The translations under genes were made by a program, and so were the position numbers. From Caulobacter endophyticus (GTDB lineage: Bacteria; Pseudomonadota; Alphaproteobacteria; Caulobacterales; Caulobacteraceae), in NCBI RefSeq assembly GCF_029543245.1, contig NZ_JARQWV010000002.1, forward strand, positions 1 to 64,000: a DNA stretch of 64,000 nucleotides. Reading direction: 5' to 3'. This document shows positions 41,184 to 51,284 of this stretch, piece by piece. The notes beneath the pieces were generated by a model. The model ran no database searches and had not been told where the DNA came from. It saw nothing but the letters and a program-made list of their open reading frames with translations. Within the stretch, counting starts at the first letter, position 1, and each line of letters begins with the position of its first letter.

Positions 41184-42458
41184 ATGCGTGGACTGACGAT
41201 TTCGACCCTGGCGGCCCTGGCGCTGGCCTCGACCGTGGCGCACGCCGCCGAGACCAAGGTCGTCACCGCCGCCCGGCTGCTCGACGTCGCCACAGGGCGC
41301 TATGTCGAAAAGCCCGTGGTGCTGGTCGTCGCCGGCCGGATCACCGCCGTCGGCAGGGCCGGCGACTTCGCGATTCCGGCCGACGCTGAAGCCGTCGACC
41401 TGCCGGGCGCGACCCTGCTGCCCGGCCTGATCGACATGCACGTGCATCTCGACGCCTCGCCCGTCTATGGCGGCTACAACGCCCTGCAGTTCAGCGACGC
41501 CTTCTGGAGCGTGACCCAGACGGCCAACGCCAAGGCCACGCTGGACGCCGGCTTCACCACCGTGCGCAATGTCGGCGCCGACCGCTTCAACGACGTGGGC
41601 CTGCGGGAGGCCATCGACGAGGGCGTCGTACCCGGCCCGCGCATCGTCACCGCCACCTACGCCATCGGGGCCACCGGCGGGCATTGCGACAGCACCTTCT
41701 TCCCGCCGTCGATGGACCAGAAGGCCCCCTACAACATCGACAGCCCCGACGAGGCCCGCAAGGCGGTGCGGACACTGAAGAAGTACGGCGCCCAGGTGAT
41801 CAAGATCTGCGCCACCGGCGGGGTCTTCTCGCGCGGCGACGAGCCGGGCCAGCAGCAGCTGACCTATGACGAGATGAAGGCCGTGGCCGACGAGGCCCAT
41901 ATGTCCGGCCTGAAGGTCGCCGCCCACGCCCACGGCGGGGCCGGCATCAAGGAAGCCATCCGCGCCGGCATCGACACCATCGAGCACGCCAGCCTCGTCG
42001 ACGACGAGGGCATCAAGCTGGCCGCCCAGAAGGGGACCTGGTTCTCGATGGACATCTACAACACCGACTACACCCAGTCCGAGGGTCGCAAGAACGGCGT
42101 GCTGGAGGACAACCTGCGCAAGGACCGCGACATCGCCGAGGTCCAGCGCGAGAACTTCCGCAAGGCGCTGAAAGGCGGGGTGAAGATGGTCTACGGCACC
42201 GACGCCGGGGTCTATCCCCACGGCGACAACGCCCGCCAGTTCGCGGTGATGGTCCGCTATGGCGCCACGCCCCTCCAGGCCATCCAGGCCGCCACGGTCA
42301 ACGCCGCCCAGGCGCTCGGCCGCGAGAAGGACCTGGGGCAGGTGACCGCCGGCCGCTACGCCGACCTGATCGCGGTGTCGGGGGATCCGCTGGCGGACGT
42401 CACCGTGCTGGAGAAGCCGGTCTTCGTAATGAAGGGCGGGGCGGTGGTGAGGAAGTAG
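41184..42458 (+). CDS. Secreted metal-dependent amidohydrolase (dipeptidase-like)
   Basis: 424 aa with a signal peptide (MRGLTISTLAALALASTVAHA). Amidohydrolase metal ligands are seen in PGLIDMHVHLDAS (HxH), the Lys of AQVIKICATGG, AAHAHGG, DTIEHASLV, and the final Asp in YGTDAGVYPHGDN. It belongs to the imidazolonepropionase/prolidase-like branch. Caulobacter homologues of this branch have been characterised as carboxypeptidases or dipeptidases acting on Xaa-Arg/Lys or related dipeptides rather than true prolidases; which one this is cannot be decided from sequence alone. It is monocistronic. Confidence 0.87.
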   Translation: MRGLTISTLAALALASTVAHAAETKVVTAARLLDVATGRYVEKPVVLVVAGRITAVGRAGDFAIPADAEAVDLPGATLLPGLIDMHVHLDASPVYGGYNALQFSDAFWSVTQTANAKATLDAGFTTVRNVGADRFNDVGLREAIDEGVVPGPRIVTATYAIGATGGHCDSTFFPPSMDQKAPYNIDSPDEARKAVRTLKKYGAQVIKICATGGVFSRGDEPGQQQLTYDEMKAVADEAHMSGLKVAAHAHGGAGIKEAIRAGIDTIEHASLVDDEGIKLAAQKGTWFSMDIYNTDYTQSEGRKNGVLEDNLRKDRDIAEVQRENFRKALKGGVKMVYGTDAGVYPHGDNARQFAVMVRYGATPLQAIQAATVNAAQALGREKDLGQVTAGRYADLIAVSGDPLADVTVLEKPVFVMKGGAVVRK

Positions 42459-42601
42459 GAGCGGGCCCGGCTCGAAACAAAGAGGACTCCCGCTAGGCTT
42501 TTCCTTAGCAGCTCTATAAAAGGGCGAGGCTACTTGAGCGATTGTCGATTAGTTATTCTATCAGCTGAATTCGAGTTCAGAAGAGACTCTTGGGAGTGCC
42601 G

Positions 42602-43318
42602 ATGAGCCGCCACCGACAGTTCGGAAGCGAACCCGATGGAGGGTTCAACGCTGCGTCCCGCGCCTTCAAAGCCACGCCTACGATTGAAACTTATCTCGAT
42701 CTTCGTCGAAGCGATCCGGCCGCCGAGATCGAGGTGGCTGTCACGGGTGGCTTCGAGGCCATGTTCTACATGCGGGAGGAGTTCGAGAAATTCGGGCTCG
42801 ACCCGGATTTACTTGGAGGGCTCTTGGATGCTGCTCCTGAGGCAGTCGATGCAATAGCGCTTCGCCTCCTGCAAGCAATAGTCGATAGCCGACACCTAGC
42901 TGGAACTGGAGAAACCCACTTAGCGTCCAGAGAGCGAGTAGTCCCGCATAAGCTCATCGACTGGATAATCGTCTGCATTTTGGACGCGATGAGCTGGAAC
43001 GACGACCTTACGATCTCGCGCGATCTGATAGTTCTTATTCGCGAGCGGTTGGGTGGCCCGGCGAGCCATTATGAGGAGGTAGGGCGGATCCGCCAATCGA
43101 GGCAAAATGCGGCCATTCTCGCGGGGCAGCTCAAGGCCCGTGGTATCTCTCCCACGTTGGCCATTCTCGGCGAAGCTTTCGGCGTCTCCCCGAGCACAGT
43201 GAAGCGTTGGTTTGCGCCAGGTGAGCTAGAACAGGAAGGGGATCGGTGGAGCAGGATGTTCGACGACTGTGGCCAGCTCTGCCCGTTATCCGCCAGCGAC
43301 GTTGCGTCCAAAATATAA
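42602..43318 (+). CDS. Orphan protein with C-terminal helix-turn-helix, foreign base composition
   Basis: 238 aa from ATG 42602, 5 bases after GGGAG. The C-terminal part contains a probable helix-turn-helix (TLAILGEAFGVSPSTVKRWF) like those of small DNA-binding proteins. The rest is helical (ETYLDLRRSDPAAEIEVAV, DAIALRLLQAIVDSRHL). I recognise no family. Codon use is noticeably less GC-biased than in neighbouring genes (many A/T third positions), and the upstream 140 bp is AT-rich, which suggests recent acquisition. Confidence 0.65.
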   Translation: MSRHRQFGSEPDGGFNAASRAFKATPTIETYLDLRRSDPAAEIEVAVTGGFEAMFYMREEFEKFGLDPDLLGGLLDAAPEAVDAIALRLLQAIVDSRHLAGTGETHLASRERVVPHKLIDWIIVCILDAMSWNDDLTISRDLIVLIRERLGGPASHYEEVGRIRQSRQNAAILAGQLKARGISPTLAILGEAFGVSPSTVKRWFAPGELEQEGDRWSRMFDDCGQLCPLSASDVASKI

Positions 43319-43352
43319 TGCGCAACGCCGGTTGGATCGGCACCCTCCAGCC

Positions 43353-43511
43353 ATGACCGTTCCGATCTCACCCCCGCCTCCTCCAAAGCTCAGGATCCGG
43401 ATCTCACGTCTGCTCGAAGCAGCAGCCGAGGGACGTTTGGCAGTCATTCTTCTGTCGGCTCTTATCCTGATAGGCTTTCTGTTAATTTTTGTGTCGAGGG
43501 CTTCCGGTTGA
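43353..43511 (+). CDS. Possible tiny single-span membrane protein
   Basis: 52 aa from ATG 43353: a Pro-rich start (MTVPISPPPPPKLRIRIS), then one membrane span (LAVILLSALILIGFLLIFVS) and a three-residue tail. It lies in the lower-GC segment after the helix-turn-helix gene. No strong ribosome binding site is seen and no homologue is known to me. It could be a real small protein or a chance frame. Confidence 0.35.
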   Translation: MTVPISPPPPPKLRIRISRLLEAAAEGRLAVILLSALILIGFLLIFVSRASG

Positions 43512-43763
43512 TCGTCGGGCGGCAGAACAGTGCGCACGCTTTCCGACTGGGCCCAGAGTTCTTATTAGCGCTCGACCACCATGTAGGTAGTGATGTCACT
43601 AGTTTCTTCGGTTGGGCTTCGTATTGAAGGCGAAAGCCCGTGCGTTCCTCCGCCTGACAAGAAAATCCCAACCACCGATATCCCAATCCCCCACACTTTC
43701 CCGTTCACCTGAGCCGTAAGCGCGCCTATTGCTGCCCCTCCTACGCGTTTCCCGGGGGGCTTC

Positions 43764-46262
43764 ATGTTCGACACCCAATTTGGTCGCCGCGCCGTGGCGC
43801 TGGCTTCGACCGCCGTGCTGGCGGCCATGGCTTGCGGCGGGGCCGCTTCGGTCGCCGTGGCGGGCGAGGCCTATCGGACGCCGCCGGCGCCGATCGCCCA
43901 GATCCTCGACGCCGCGCCGACGCCGGGCGTCACGCTGAGCCCAGACCGCAAGACCCTGGCCCTCTTGGGCCGCGAGAACCTGCCGCCGATCCGGGCCGTG
44001 GCCGATCCGATCCTGCGGCTGGGCGGCTATCGCATCAATCCGCGCACCAACGGCCCGATCGAGGCCCGCACCACCTGGATGAACAGCCTGGCCTTCGAGG
44101 ACGTGAAGACCGGCGCGGTGCGCGAGGTCGTCCTGCCCAAGGGCGCGCGCTTCATCCTGCCGCGCTGGTCGGGCGACGGCCTGAAGCTGGCCCTGGTGAT
44201 GGAGGCCCCCACGGGCCTGGAACTGTGGGTCGCCGACCTGAAGACCGCCACGGTGCGCAAGCTGACCGGCCCGGTCCTGAACGCCGCCTTCGGCGGGGCC
44301 TATGACTGGCTGCCCGGCGACGCCGGCCTGATCGTTCGCCAGGTTCCGGCCGGCCGCGGCGCCGCCCCGGCCGAACCGGCCGCGCCCGAGGGGCCGATCG
44401 TCCAGCAGTCGGCCGGCCGCACGGCCGCCATCCGCACCTATCAGGACCTGCTGGGCAACGCCCACGACGAGGCGCTGTTCGACCACTATTTCACCAGCCA
44501 GCTGACACGCGTGTCGCTGGCCGACGGCGCGGCGACCCCGGTGGGCGCCCCCGGCGTGATCAGCGGCTTCTCGGTTTCGCCCGACGGCCGCTACCTGCTG
44601 ACCACGCGCCTGAAGCGCCCCTACAGCTATCTGGTGCCGGCCGCGCGCTTCCCCACCGAGATCCAGATCCTCGACGCCGAGGGCGGCAAGCCGGTCAGGA
44701 CCCTGGCCGACCGCCCGCTGGCCGACAACCTGTCGTCGGCCTTCGACGCGATGGTGGCCGGTCCGCGCAGCCCGCAGTGGCGCGGCGACGCGCCGTCCAC
44801 CCTGGTCTGGGTCGAGGCCCAGGACGGCGGCGATCCGAAGAAGAAGGTCGAGATCCACGACCGCGTGCTGATGCAGGCCGCGCCGTTCGAGGCCGCGCCC
44901 GTCACCCTGGTCGACCTGGACCTGCGCTATGCCGGCATCGAATGGGGCCGCGACGACTTCGCCCTGGTCCACAGCCGCTGGTTCGACAACCGCAAGGAAA
45001 AGCAGTTCGCCGTCGATCCGTCGAAGCCCGGCGCCGGCCGCCTGCTGCTCGAGCGCAACTACCAGGACCGCTACAACGATCCGGGCTCGCCCATGAGCCG
45101 CCGCAACGCGCTGGGCGAGGAGGTCCTGCACTTCACGCCGGACGGCAAGGGCGTGTTCGTCTCCGGCGAGGGCGCGAGCGCCAAGGGCGAGTTCCCGTTC
45201 GTGGGCGTGATGAACCTGGCCGACGGCAAGACCTCGCGCCTGTGGCAGGCCAAGGCCCCGTACTACGAGGCCCCGGTCACCTTCGCCGACGAGGCCGGCA
45301 AGACCCTGATCACCCGCCGCGAAAGCAAGGACGAGGTTCCCAACTACTTCGTCAAACCCCTCAAGGGCGGTAACGGCAAGGCCCTGACCAGCTTCGTCGA
45401 CCGCGCCCCGCAGTTCGCCGGCGTCACCAAGCAGACCATCACCTACAGCCGTGCCGACGGGGTGAAGCTGTCGGGCGACCTCTACCTGCCGGCCGGTTAC
45501 GACAAGGCCAAGGACGGCCCGCTGCCGCTGCTGATGTGGGCCTATCCGGAAGAGTTCACCGACGCCTCGGTGGCCGGCCAGACGGTGGACGCGGGCAACC
45601 GCTTCACCCGTCCGGGCGGCGCCAGCCACCTGTTCCTGCTGACCCAGGGCTATGCGGTGCTGGACGGTCCGGGCATGCCGATCATCGGCAAGGACGGCGC
45701 CGAGCCCAACGACACTTACGTCGAGCAACTGACCGCCGACGCCAAGGCCGCGGTCGACGCGGTGGTGGCTCTGGGCGTGGCCGACCGCGACCGCATCGCC
45801 GTGGGCGGCCACAGCTACGGCGCGTTCATGACCGCCAACCTGCTGGCCCACACCGACCTCTTCCGGGCCGGCATCGCGCGGTCTGGCGCCTACAACCGCA
45901 CCCTGACGCCGTTCGGCTTCCAGTCCGAGCAGCGCACCTACTGGCAGGCCACCGACACCTATACGAAGATGAGCCCCTTCACCTATGTGAAGCAGGTCAA
46001 CGAGCCGATCCTGCTGATCCACGGCGAGGCGGACGACAATTCCGGCACCTTCCCGGTGCAGAGCGAGCGCTTCTACGCCGCGCTGAAGGGAGCCGGGGCC
46101 ACCGTGCGCTACACCGTGCTGCCCTACGAGGCCCACGGCTATCGCGCCCGGGAGTCGGTGATGCACACCCTGTGGGAGATGACCGACTGGATGGACCGCT
46201 ACGTCAAGAACGCCCCGCCGCGCGCAGCCGCCCCGGCCGCCGTGGCGCCCGCCGCGAAGTAA
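43764..46262 (+). CDS. S9-family (prolyl oligopeptidase-type) exported serine peptidase
   Basis: 832 aa. The N-terminal signal ends about residue 33. A beta-propeller-like region (residues about 50-560, with repeats such as [15 protein letters not shown]) precedes the alpha/beta hydrolase domain. The catalytic Ser lies in [18 protein letters not shown], the Asp in [12 protein letters not shown] and the His in [12 protein letters not shown]. It resembles the glutamyl-endopeptidase/acyl-peptidase branch of S9. It is probably periplasmic and used for peptide degradation. Only 13 bp separate it from metN, so some cotranscription is possible. Confidence 0.9.
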   Translation: MFDTQFGRRAVALASTAVLAAMACGGAASVAVAGEAYRTPPAPIAQILDAAPTPGVTLSPDRKTLALLGRENLPPIRAVADPILRLGGYRINPRTNGPIEARTTWMNSLAFEDVKTGAVREVVLPKGARFILPRWSGDGLKLALVMEAPTGLELWVADLKTATVRKLTGPVLNAAFGGAYDWLPGDAGLIVRQVPAGRGAAPAEPAAPEGPIVQQSAGRTAAIRTYQDLLGNAHDEALFDHYFTSQLTRVSLADGAATPVGAPGVISGFSVSPDGRYLLTTRLKRPYSYLVPAARFPTEIQILDAEGGKPVRTLADRPLADNLSSAFDAMVAGPRSPQWRGDAPSTLVWVEAQDGGDPKKKVEIHDRVLMQAAPFEAAPVTLVDLDLRYAGIEWGRDDFALVHSRWFDNRKEKQFAVDPSKPGAGRLLLERNYQDRYNDPGSPMSRRNALGEEVLHFTPDGKGVFVSGEGASAKGEFPFVGVMNLADGKTSRLWQAKAPYYEAPVTFADEAGKTLITRRESKDEVPNYFVKPLKGGNGKALTSFVDRAPQFAGVTKQTITYSRADGVKLSGDLYLPAGYDKAKDGPLPLLMWAYPEEFTDASVAGQTVDAGNRFTRPGGASHLFLLTQGYAVLDGPGMPIIGKDGAEPNDTYVEQLTADAKAAVDAVVALGVADRDRIAVGGHSYGAFMTANLLAHTDLFRAGIARSGAYNRTLTPFGFQSEQRTYWQATDTYTKMSPFTYVKQVNEPILLIHGEADDNSGTFPVQSERFYAALKGAGATVRYTVLPYEAHGYRARESVMHTLWEMTDWMDRYVKNAPPRAAAPAAVAPAAK

Positions 46263-46275
46263 GGACCTGCCGCCG

Positions 46276-47277
46276 GTGATCCGTTTCGAAGCCGTCTCCA
46301 AGACCTATGACGCTGGGAAAGGTTCCAGCGGCCACGCGGCCCTGCGCGAGGCCTCGCTCGAGGTCGCGCAAGGGCAGGTGTTCGGGGTCATCGGCGCCTC
46401 GGGGGCGGGCAAGTCCACCCTGATCCGCCTGATCAACGGCCTGGAGCTGCCCACCGGCGGCAAGGTGATCGTCGACGGCGACGACGTGGCGGCGCTGGAC
46501 GTCGCGGGCCTGCGGGCCCTGCGTCGCCGCGTCGGCATGATCTTCCAGCACTTCAACCTGCTGTCGTCCAAGACCGTCGAGCAGAACGTTGCCTTCCCGC
46601 TGAAGCTGGCCGGCCGCAGCCCTGCCGAGATCAAGGCGCGGACGGCCGAACTGCTGGCGCGGGTGGGTCTGTCCGAGCACGCCGCCAAGTATCCGGCCCA
46701 GCTGTCGGGCGGCCAGAAGCAGCGCGTCGGCATCGCCCGGGCCCTGGCCACGGCGCCCAAGATCCTGCTGTGCGACGAGGCCACCAGCGCGCTGGATCCC
46801 GAAACCACCGAGCAGATCCTGGCCCTGATCTCCGACCTCAACCGGGAACTCGGCCTCACCATCGTGCTGATCACCCACGAAATGGACGTGGTGCGCCGGG
46901 TCTGCGACCGGGTGGCGGTGCTGGAGGGCGGCCGCGTGGTCGAGCAGGGGCCGGTCGAGGAGGTGTTCCTGCATCCGGCCAGCGACACGGCGCGCCGCTT
47001 CGTCGGCGAGGTGGAAGAGACCGCCGAGACCGCCCTGCCGGCCGGGGTGCTGGTGCGGCTGACCTTCAAGGGCGAGGCCACCTACAAGCCGGTGCTGGGG
47101 GTTGTTGCCCGCGAGACCGGCGTCGACTACTCGATCCTGGGCGGTCGCATCCACAAGCTGCGCGACGCTCCGTACGGCCAGCTGACCCTGGCGCTGACCG
47201 GCGGCGACGTCGAGGCCGCCATCGCCCGCTTCGAGGCCGCCGACGTGCGGGTCGATCGCCTGGAGGGCCGCCCATGA
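46276..47277 (+). CDS. metN: Methionine ABC transporter ATPase MetN
   Basis: 333 aa from GTG 46276. Walker [12 protein letters not shown]-loop, signature [15 protein letters not shown], Walker [14 protein letters not shown] and the H-loop ITHEM are all intact. The C-terminal NIL domain ([20 protein letters not shown]) that binds methionine and inhibits transport identifies it as MetN rather than another polar amino-acid ATPase. The stop overlaps metI by 4 nt. Confidence 0.95.
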   Translation: MIRFEAVSKTYDAGKGSSGHAALREASLEVAQGQVFGVIGASGAGKSTLIRLINGLELPTGGKVIVDGDDVAALDVAGLRALRRRVGMIFQHFNLLSSKTVEQNVAFPLKLAGRSPAEIKARTAELLARVGLSEHAAKYPAQLSGGQKQRVGIARALATAPKILLCDEATSALDPETTEQILALISDLNRELGLTIVLITHEMDVVRRVCDRVAVLEGGRVVEQGPVEEVFLHPASDTARRFVGEVEETAETALPAGVLVRLTFKGEATYKPVLGVVARETGVDYSILGGRIHKLRDAPYGQLTLALTGGDVEAAIARFEAADVRVDRLEGRP

Positions 47278-47936
47278 GCCTGTTTTCCAACATCGACTGG
47301 GCCGATATCGCGGCCGCCACGCTCGACACCCTGACCATGCTCGGCGGCTCGATGGCCCTGACCGTGATCCTGGGCCTGCCGCTGGGTGTGATCCTGTTCC
47401 TGACCGGCAAGGGCCAGATGCTGGAGAACAAGGCCGCGCACACGGCGCTGGGCCTCCTGGTCAACATCCTGCGCTCCGTGCCGTTCGTCATCCTGCTGAT
47501 CGTGATGATCCCGCTGACGGTGCTGCTGGTCGGCACCTCGCTGGGCGTGGCCGGGGCTATCCCGCCGCTGGTGGTGGGCGCAGCGCCCTTCTATGCCCGC
47601 CTGGTCGAGACCGCCCTGCGCGAGGTCGACAAGGGCGTGGTCGAGGCCAGCTTCGCCCTGGGGGGCACGCGCCGTCAGGTGGTGCTGGGGGCGCTGCTGC
47701 CCGAGGCGATGCCGGGGATCATCGCGGGCGCGACCGTGACGGCCATCGCGCTGGTGTCCTACACGGCCATGGCCGGGGTGGTAGGGGCCGGCGGCCTGGG
47801 CGACCTGGCCATCCGCTTCGGCTACCAGCGGTTCCAGACCGACGTGATGGTGGTCACCGTCGTGCTGCTGCTGATCCTGGTGCAGGTGCTGCAGATGATC
47901 GGCGACGCTGTGGTGCGGAAGGTCTCGCACCGGTGA
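47274..47936 (+). CDS. metI: Methionine ABC transporter permease MetI
   Basis: 220 aa, five membrane spans. The coupling motif [20 protein letters not shown] matches the EAA loop of MetI, and [22 protein letters not shown] is the conserved C-terminal part. It forms the membrane pore with MetN. It overlaps both metN and the following acetyltransferase gene by 4 nt. Confidence 0.95.
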   Translation: MSLFSNIDWADIAAATLDTLTMLGGSMALTVILGLPLGVILFLTGKGQMLENKAAHTALGLLVNILRSVPFVILLIVMIPLTVLLVGTSLGVAGAIPPLVVGAAPFYARLVETALREVDKGVVEASFALGGTRRQVVLGALLPEAMPGIIAGATVTAIALVSYTAMAGVVGAGGLGDLAIRFGYQRFQTDVMVVTVVLLLILVQVLQMIGDAVVRKVSHR

Positions 47937-48415
47937 GCGCGATCGCGATCAGGCCCGCCGTCGACACCGACATCTCGGCCCTGGTCGCGCTGAACGCCAG
48001 CGTGCAGGCCCTGCACGCGGCCCTGTCGCCTAAGATCTTCAAGCCCGCCGTCGATCCGGTCGCGCTGGCCGCCTTCCTGCGCGGGATGCTGGACCAGCAT
48101 GCCCATCGGCTGCTGCTGGCGCAGGTCGACGGCGCGGCGGCCGGCTATGGCTGGGCCGAGGTCCAGAACCGTCCCGAGACGCCCTTCGCCCTGGCCCGCC
48201 GGCGGCTCTACCTGCACCACCTGGCCGTTGATCCGGCGTTCCGTCGTCGAGGGATCGCCGCGGCGCTGCTGGCCGCGCTGGAGAGCGAGGCGAGGGCGCT
48301 GGGGCTGGAAACCGTCGTGCTCGACGCCTGGGCCGACAACGCCGGCGCCCAGGCCTTCTTCGCCGCCGCCGGCTATGCGCCGCTGAACCTGACGCGGGCC
48401 AAGCGCCTGGGGTGA
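47933..48415 (+). CDS. GNAT-family N-acetyltransferase
   Basis: 160 aa from GTG 47933, overlapping metI by 4 nt. The acetyl-CoA binding motif is FRRRGIAAALLAALESEA, preceded by YLHHLAVDPA and followed by VVLDAWADNAGAQAFFAAAGY, the standard GNAT layout. The substrate is unknown. Translational coupling to metI suggests a link with methionine or a related amine, but that is inference. Confidence 0.87.
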   Translation: MSAIAIRPAVDTDISALVALNASVQALHAALSPKIFKPAVDPVALAAFLRGMLDQHAHRLLLAQVDGAAAGYGWAEVQNRPETPFALARRRLYLHHLAVDPAFRRRGIAAALLAALESEARALGLETVVLDAWADNAGAQAFFAAAGYAPLNLTRAKRLG

Positions 48416-48429
48416 TTGTCCCCAATGCT

Positions 48430-48585
48430 CGTCATCCCGGCCGGAGCGCGCAGCGCGTAGAGCCGGGACCCAGGGGCCGGCGTACTGCGTCGGCTAGCGG
48501 TGGGGCGGCGAACCTGATCACGGCGCCCAGTCTTCTGGGTCCCGGGTCTGCGGTCCGCTTCGCGGTCCTTCGCCCGGGATGACGA
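48430..48585. repeat. Intergenic inverted repeat (CGTCATCCCGG family)
   Basis: Outer arms CGTCATCCCGG and CCGGGATGACG, inner arms CCGGGACCCAG and CTGGGTCCCGG enclose a unique core. A single half of the same family occurs at 60717. It separates the metNI-acetyltransferase unit from the next gene. Confidence 0.85.
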
Positions 48586-48644
48586 TTGTTGGAGAGGCGG
48601 CCGGAGTGATTGCCGCAAACCGTGCCGGGCCTTAAGAACCCCGA

Positions 48645-49004
48645 ATGACCGACGAAATCCTCTCCGCTCCGCCGCCCGAGCACTGGGACCAGGCGCTGGC
48701 CGACACCCTGCCGGGCCGCATCATCCTGGTGGGCCTGACCTTCCTCGACGCCGACGGCGAGATCGAGGACGTCGAGCAGTTCCACGGCGTCATCCTGTCG
48801 GCCGACCCGGAAGAGGGCATCCTCGTCGACCTGCTCACCGAGGAAGAAGACGGCGACACCTACCTGCTGCCGCCGCAGACCTCGAACATCAGGCCGGCCC
48901 AGCCGGGGACCTACACCCTGGCCAACGGCGAGGTGCTGGAGAACCCCGACTTCGTGTCGAACTGGACGATCCAGGGCCCGGAAGATCCGGCCAACGACGA
49001 CTGA
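48645..49004 (+). CDS. Conserved hypothetical acidic protein
   Basis: 119 aa, strongly acidic, without signal peptide or membrane span. It looks beta-rich with segments GRIILVGLTFLDADGEI, HGVILSADPEEGILVDLL and TYLLPPQTSNIRPAQPGTY. I do not recognise the family. It lies between the metNI unit and metQ, transcribed the same way. Confidence 0.75.
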   Translation: MTDEILSAPPPEHWDQALADTLPGRIILVGLTFLDADGEIEDVEQFHGVILSADPEEGILVDLLTEEEDGDTYLLPPQTSNIRPAQPGTYTLANGEVLENPDFVSNWTIQGPEDPANDD

Positions 49005-49095
49005 GGCCTGTTACCCGCCCCAGGAAAACTGATTCCGTGTTGGAGGCGTTTTCGCGCAATACCCTCCCGGAATTATCGACTTATCGGAGCCGTTC

Positions 49096-49899
49096 ATGGT
49101 CGCCCGCCGCGCCGCCCTCGTCAGCCTCGCCGCCTTCGCCCTGCTGGCCGCCTGCAATCGCCAGCCCGCGCCGTCGGCGGCCGACACGCTGGTGGTCGGC
49201 GCCACGGCCGTGCCGCACGCCGAGGTGCTGGAGTTCATCAAGCCGAAGCTGGCGGCCGAAGGCCTGAAGATCGACATCAAGGTGTTCAACGACTACGTCC
49301 AGCCCAACGTGCAGCTGGCCGAGCGTCACCTGGACGCCAACTACTTCCAGACCGGTCCCTATCTCGACACCGTCAACGCCGATCGCGGCTGGGGCCTGGT
49401 CAAGGCAGCGGGCGTGCACATCGAGCCGCTGGGCGCCTATTCGGCGAAGATCAAGGCCATCGGCGAGCTGCCGGCCGGCGCCACGGTGGCCATCCCCAAC
49501 GAGCCCAGCAACGGCGGCCGCGCCCTGCTGCTGCTGAACAAGAACGGCCTGATCACCCTGAAGGACCCGACCAATCCGGTCTCGACCCTGAAGGACATCA
49601 CCGCCAATCCGAAGAACCTGAAGTTCAAGGAGCTGGAGTCGGCGACCCTGCCGCGGGTGCTGAACCAGGTCGACCTGGCGGTGATCAACACCAACTACGC
49701 GCTGGACGCCAAGCTCGACCCGGCCAAGGACGCGCTGCTGATCGAGGACAAGACCAGCCCCTATGTGAACTTCCTGGTCACCCGCCCGGACAACGCTTCG
49801 GACCCGCGCGTGGCCAAGCTGGCCAAGACCCTGACCTCGCCCGAGGTGAAGGCGTTCATGGCGGAGAAGTACAAGGGCGCGGTGGTTCCGGCGTTCTGA
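49096..49899 (+). CDS. metQ: Methionine-binding lipoprotein MetQ (NlpA family)
   Basis: 267 aa. The lipoprotein signal ends in LLAAC at about Cys20, so it is lipid-anchored. NlpA/MetQ features are VGATAVPHAEVLEFIKPKL, FNDYVQPNVQLAERHLDANY, ANYFQTGPYLD and AVINTNYALDAKLDP. It delivers methionine to MetNI. It is separated from metNI by two genes and a repeat, an unusual split of the transporter. Confidence 0.94.
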   Translation: MVARRAALVSLAAFALLAACNRQPAPSAADTLVVGATAVPHAEVLEFIKPKLAAEGLKIDIKVFNDYVQPNVQLAERHLDANYFQTGPYLDTVNADRGWGLVKAAGVHIEPLGAYSAKIKAIGELPAGATVAIPNEPSNGGRALLLLNKNGLITLKDPTNPVSTLKDITANPKNLKFKELESATLPRVLNQVDLAVINTNYALDAKLDPAKDALLIEDKTSPYVNFLVTRPDNASDPRVAKLAKTLTSPEVKAFMAEKYKGAVVPAF

Positions 49900-49940
49900 G
49901 GCTGAGCGTTCTCAAGCTTTTCCGCTCTCACTTCCTGCTT

Positions 49941-50055
49941 CCCTGGGCCTCGTGCCCAGGGCCCATGTGTCAGCTTGCGGGGCGGTGTAGGTCGAGAAGC
50001 GTCGGTTGACGCCTCGCAAGTGGAACGATGGATCCTGGGCACAGGGCCCAGGAAG
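49941..50055. repeat. Intergenic inverted repeat (CCTGGGC family)
   Basis: CCCTGGGCCTCGTGCCCAGG near 49941-49960 faces CCTGGGCACAGGGCCCAGG near 50034-50052, each itself a hairpin. They enclose about 70 unique bases. It is a third repeat type in this window and lies between metQ and radC. Confidence 0.8.
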
Positions 50056-50160
50056 GCGATGTTGGGCGTGGGAATAGGCGCGGTTCACACTGCGACGCTC
50101 TCCGCGCTCTCGACAACCTCTGATTGCTAAGCTCTAATCGCCCTCACGCAGAGGGGTGCG

Positions 50161-50925
50161 ATGGTCAGCGGCAAGTCCTTGAGGGTGTCCGAAGCCGCGC
50201 TGCGCGCGCCCCAGGCGGCGGAGCCGGCCAAGCCAAGCAAGGCCGCACTGGTCGCCGCCCATCACTCCGGTCATCGCGAGCGCCTGCGCGAGCGGGCCAG
50301 GGCCGGCGGCCTGGCTGCTCTGCCCGACTACGAACTGCTCGAACTCTATCTCTTCCGCAGCCTGCCGCGCGGCGACGTCAAGCCGCTGGCCAAGGCGCTG
50401 CTGGCCCGGTTCGGCTCGGTCGCCGGTGTGCTGGGCGCCACGGTCGAGGAGCTGAAGACCGTTCCCGGCGTCGGCGAGACGGCGGGGGTGGACCTGAAGA
50501 TCCTGCATGAGGTCACCCTGCGGGCGGGCCGCGAGGGCATCACCAAGCGGCCGGTGATCTCGTCGTGGACCGCGCTGCTAGGTTATGTGCGGGTGGCCCT
50601 GGCCAACGAGTCCCGCGAGCAGTTCCGGGTGCTGTTCCTCGACAAGAAGAACCAGCTGATCGCCGACGAGGTGATGAACCACGGCACGGTCGACCACGCG
50701 CCGGTCTATCCGCGCGAGGTGATGCGCCGGGCGCTGGAGCTTTCCAGCTCCAACCTGATCCTTCTCCATAACCACCCGAGCGGCGATCCCACGCCCTCGC
50801 GGCCGGACATCGAGATGACCAAACAGATCATCTCGGCCGGCAAGGCGCTGAGCATCGCCGTCCACGACCATCTGGTGGTCGGCCGCGACGGGGTGGCCAG
50901 CTTCAAGGCGCTGGGGCTGATCTGA
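50161..50925 (+). CDS. radC: RadC-family JAB domain protein
   Basis: 254 aa. The N-terminal helix-hairpin-helix region ([20 protein letters not shown] and [13 protein letters not shown]) precedes a JAMM metalloprotease-like domain with the metal ligands in [15 protein letters not shown] (His203, His205, Asp) and an upstream Glu in [16 protein letters not shown]. Despite the name, a direct DNA-repair role for RadC has not been established. Start ATG 50161 follows AGAGGGG. Confidence 0.93.
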   Translation: MVSGKSLRVSEAALRAPQAAEPAKPSKAALVAAHHSGHRERLRERARAGGLAALPDYELLELYLFRSLPRGDVKPLAKALLARFGSVAGVLGATVEELKTVPGVGETAGVDLKILHEVTLRAGREGITKRPVISSWTALLGYVRVALANESREQFRVLFLDKKNQLIADEVMNHGTVDHAPVYPREVMRRALELSSSNLILLHNHPSGDPTPSRPDIEMTKQIISAGKALSIAVHDHLVVGRDGVASFKALGLI

Positions 50926-50926
50926 C

Positions 50927-51190
50927 GTGCTGCGGGTCCTGCTCGTCATCGTCGGCGTGCTGTTGGCGCCGCCGGCCGTCTTCTTCGGGGGCGTGGTTCT
51001 GGGCGTGCTGGAGCACGGCTACGGCTGGTCTGAGATGGACTGGAACAGCGACGGCTGGACCAGTTTCGGCGAGGTCGTCGACGCGGCCGACATCGGCAAG
51101 CGCGAGGCGGTGGTCTGCCAGGCTACCTGCATCGAATACTTCGCCTACAAGGACGGCATGCCGGTCCGCACCGACTGCCCGCCGCCCTAG
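50927..51190 (+). CDS. Small exported or membrane protein with EF-hand-like loop
   Basis: 87 aa from GTG 50927, two bases after the radC stop. An N-terminal hydrophobic segment ([24 protein letters not shown]) is followed by [12 protein letters not shown], which fits the EF-hand loop at positions 1, 3, 5, 6 and 12. The C-terminal part has three cysteines ([16 protein letters not shown]) that could form a disulfide. Probably an exported calcium-binding protein. No family recognised. Confidence 0.65.
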   Translation: MLRVLLVIVGVLLAPPAVFFGGVVLGVLEHGYGWSEMDWNSDGWTSFGEVVDAADIGKREAVVCQATCIEYFAYKDGMPVRTDCPPP

Positions 51191-51284
51191 CAGGCAAGGC
51201 CGATCCCGCGAAGAAAATCTAATGTCCTTGACGCCGGGTTCGGCATTGCGGAGCTTGGCTGGATCAGCTGTTCCGGAGTGTTCC

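Noticed and set aside
42488..42500. CTATAAAAGGG as a TATA-like promoter
   Set aside because: Bacterial promoters in this group use different -35/-10 boxes; no spacing partner is seen, and the match is eukaryotic in style.
43565..43828. Minus-strand frame in the AT-richer gap before the S9 peptidase
   Set aside because: It extends into the signal-peptide region of the peptidase gene, lacks a ribosome binding site and shows no recognisable features.
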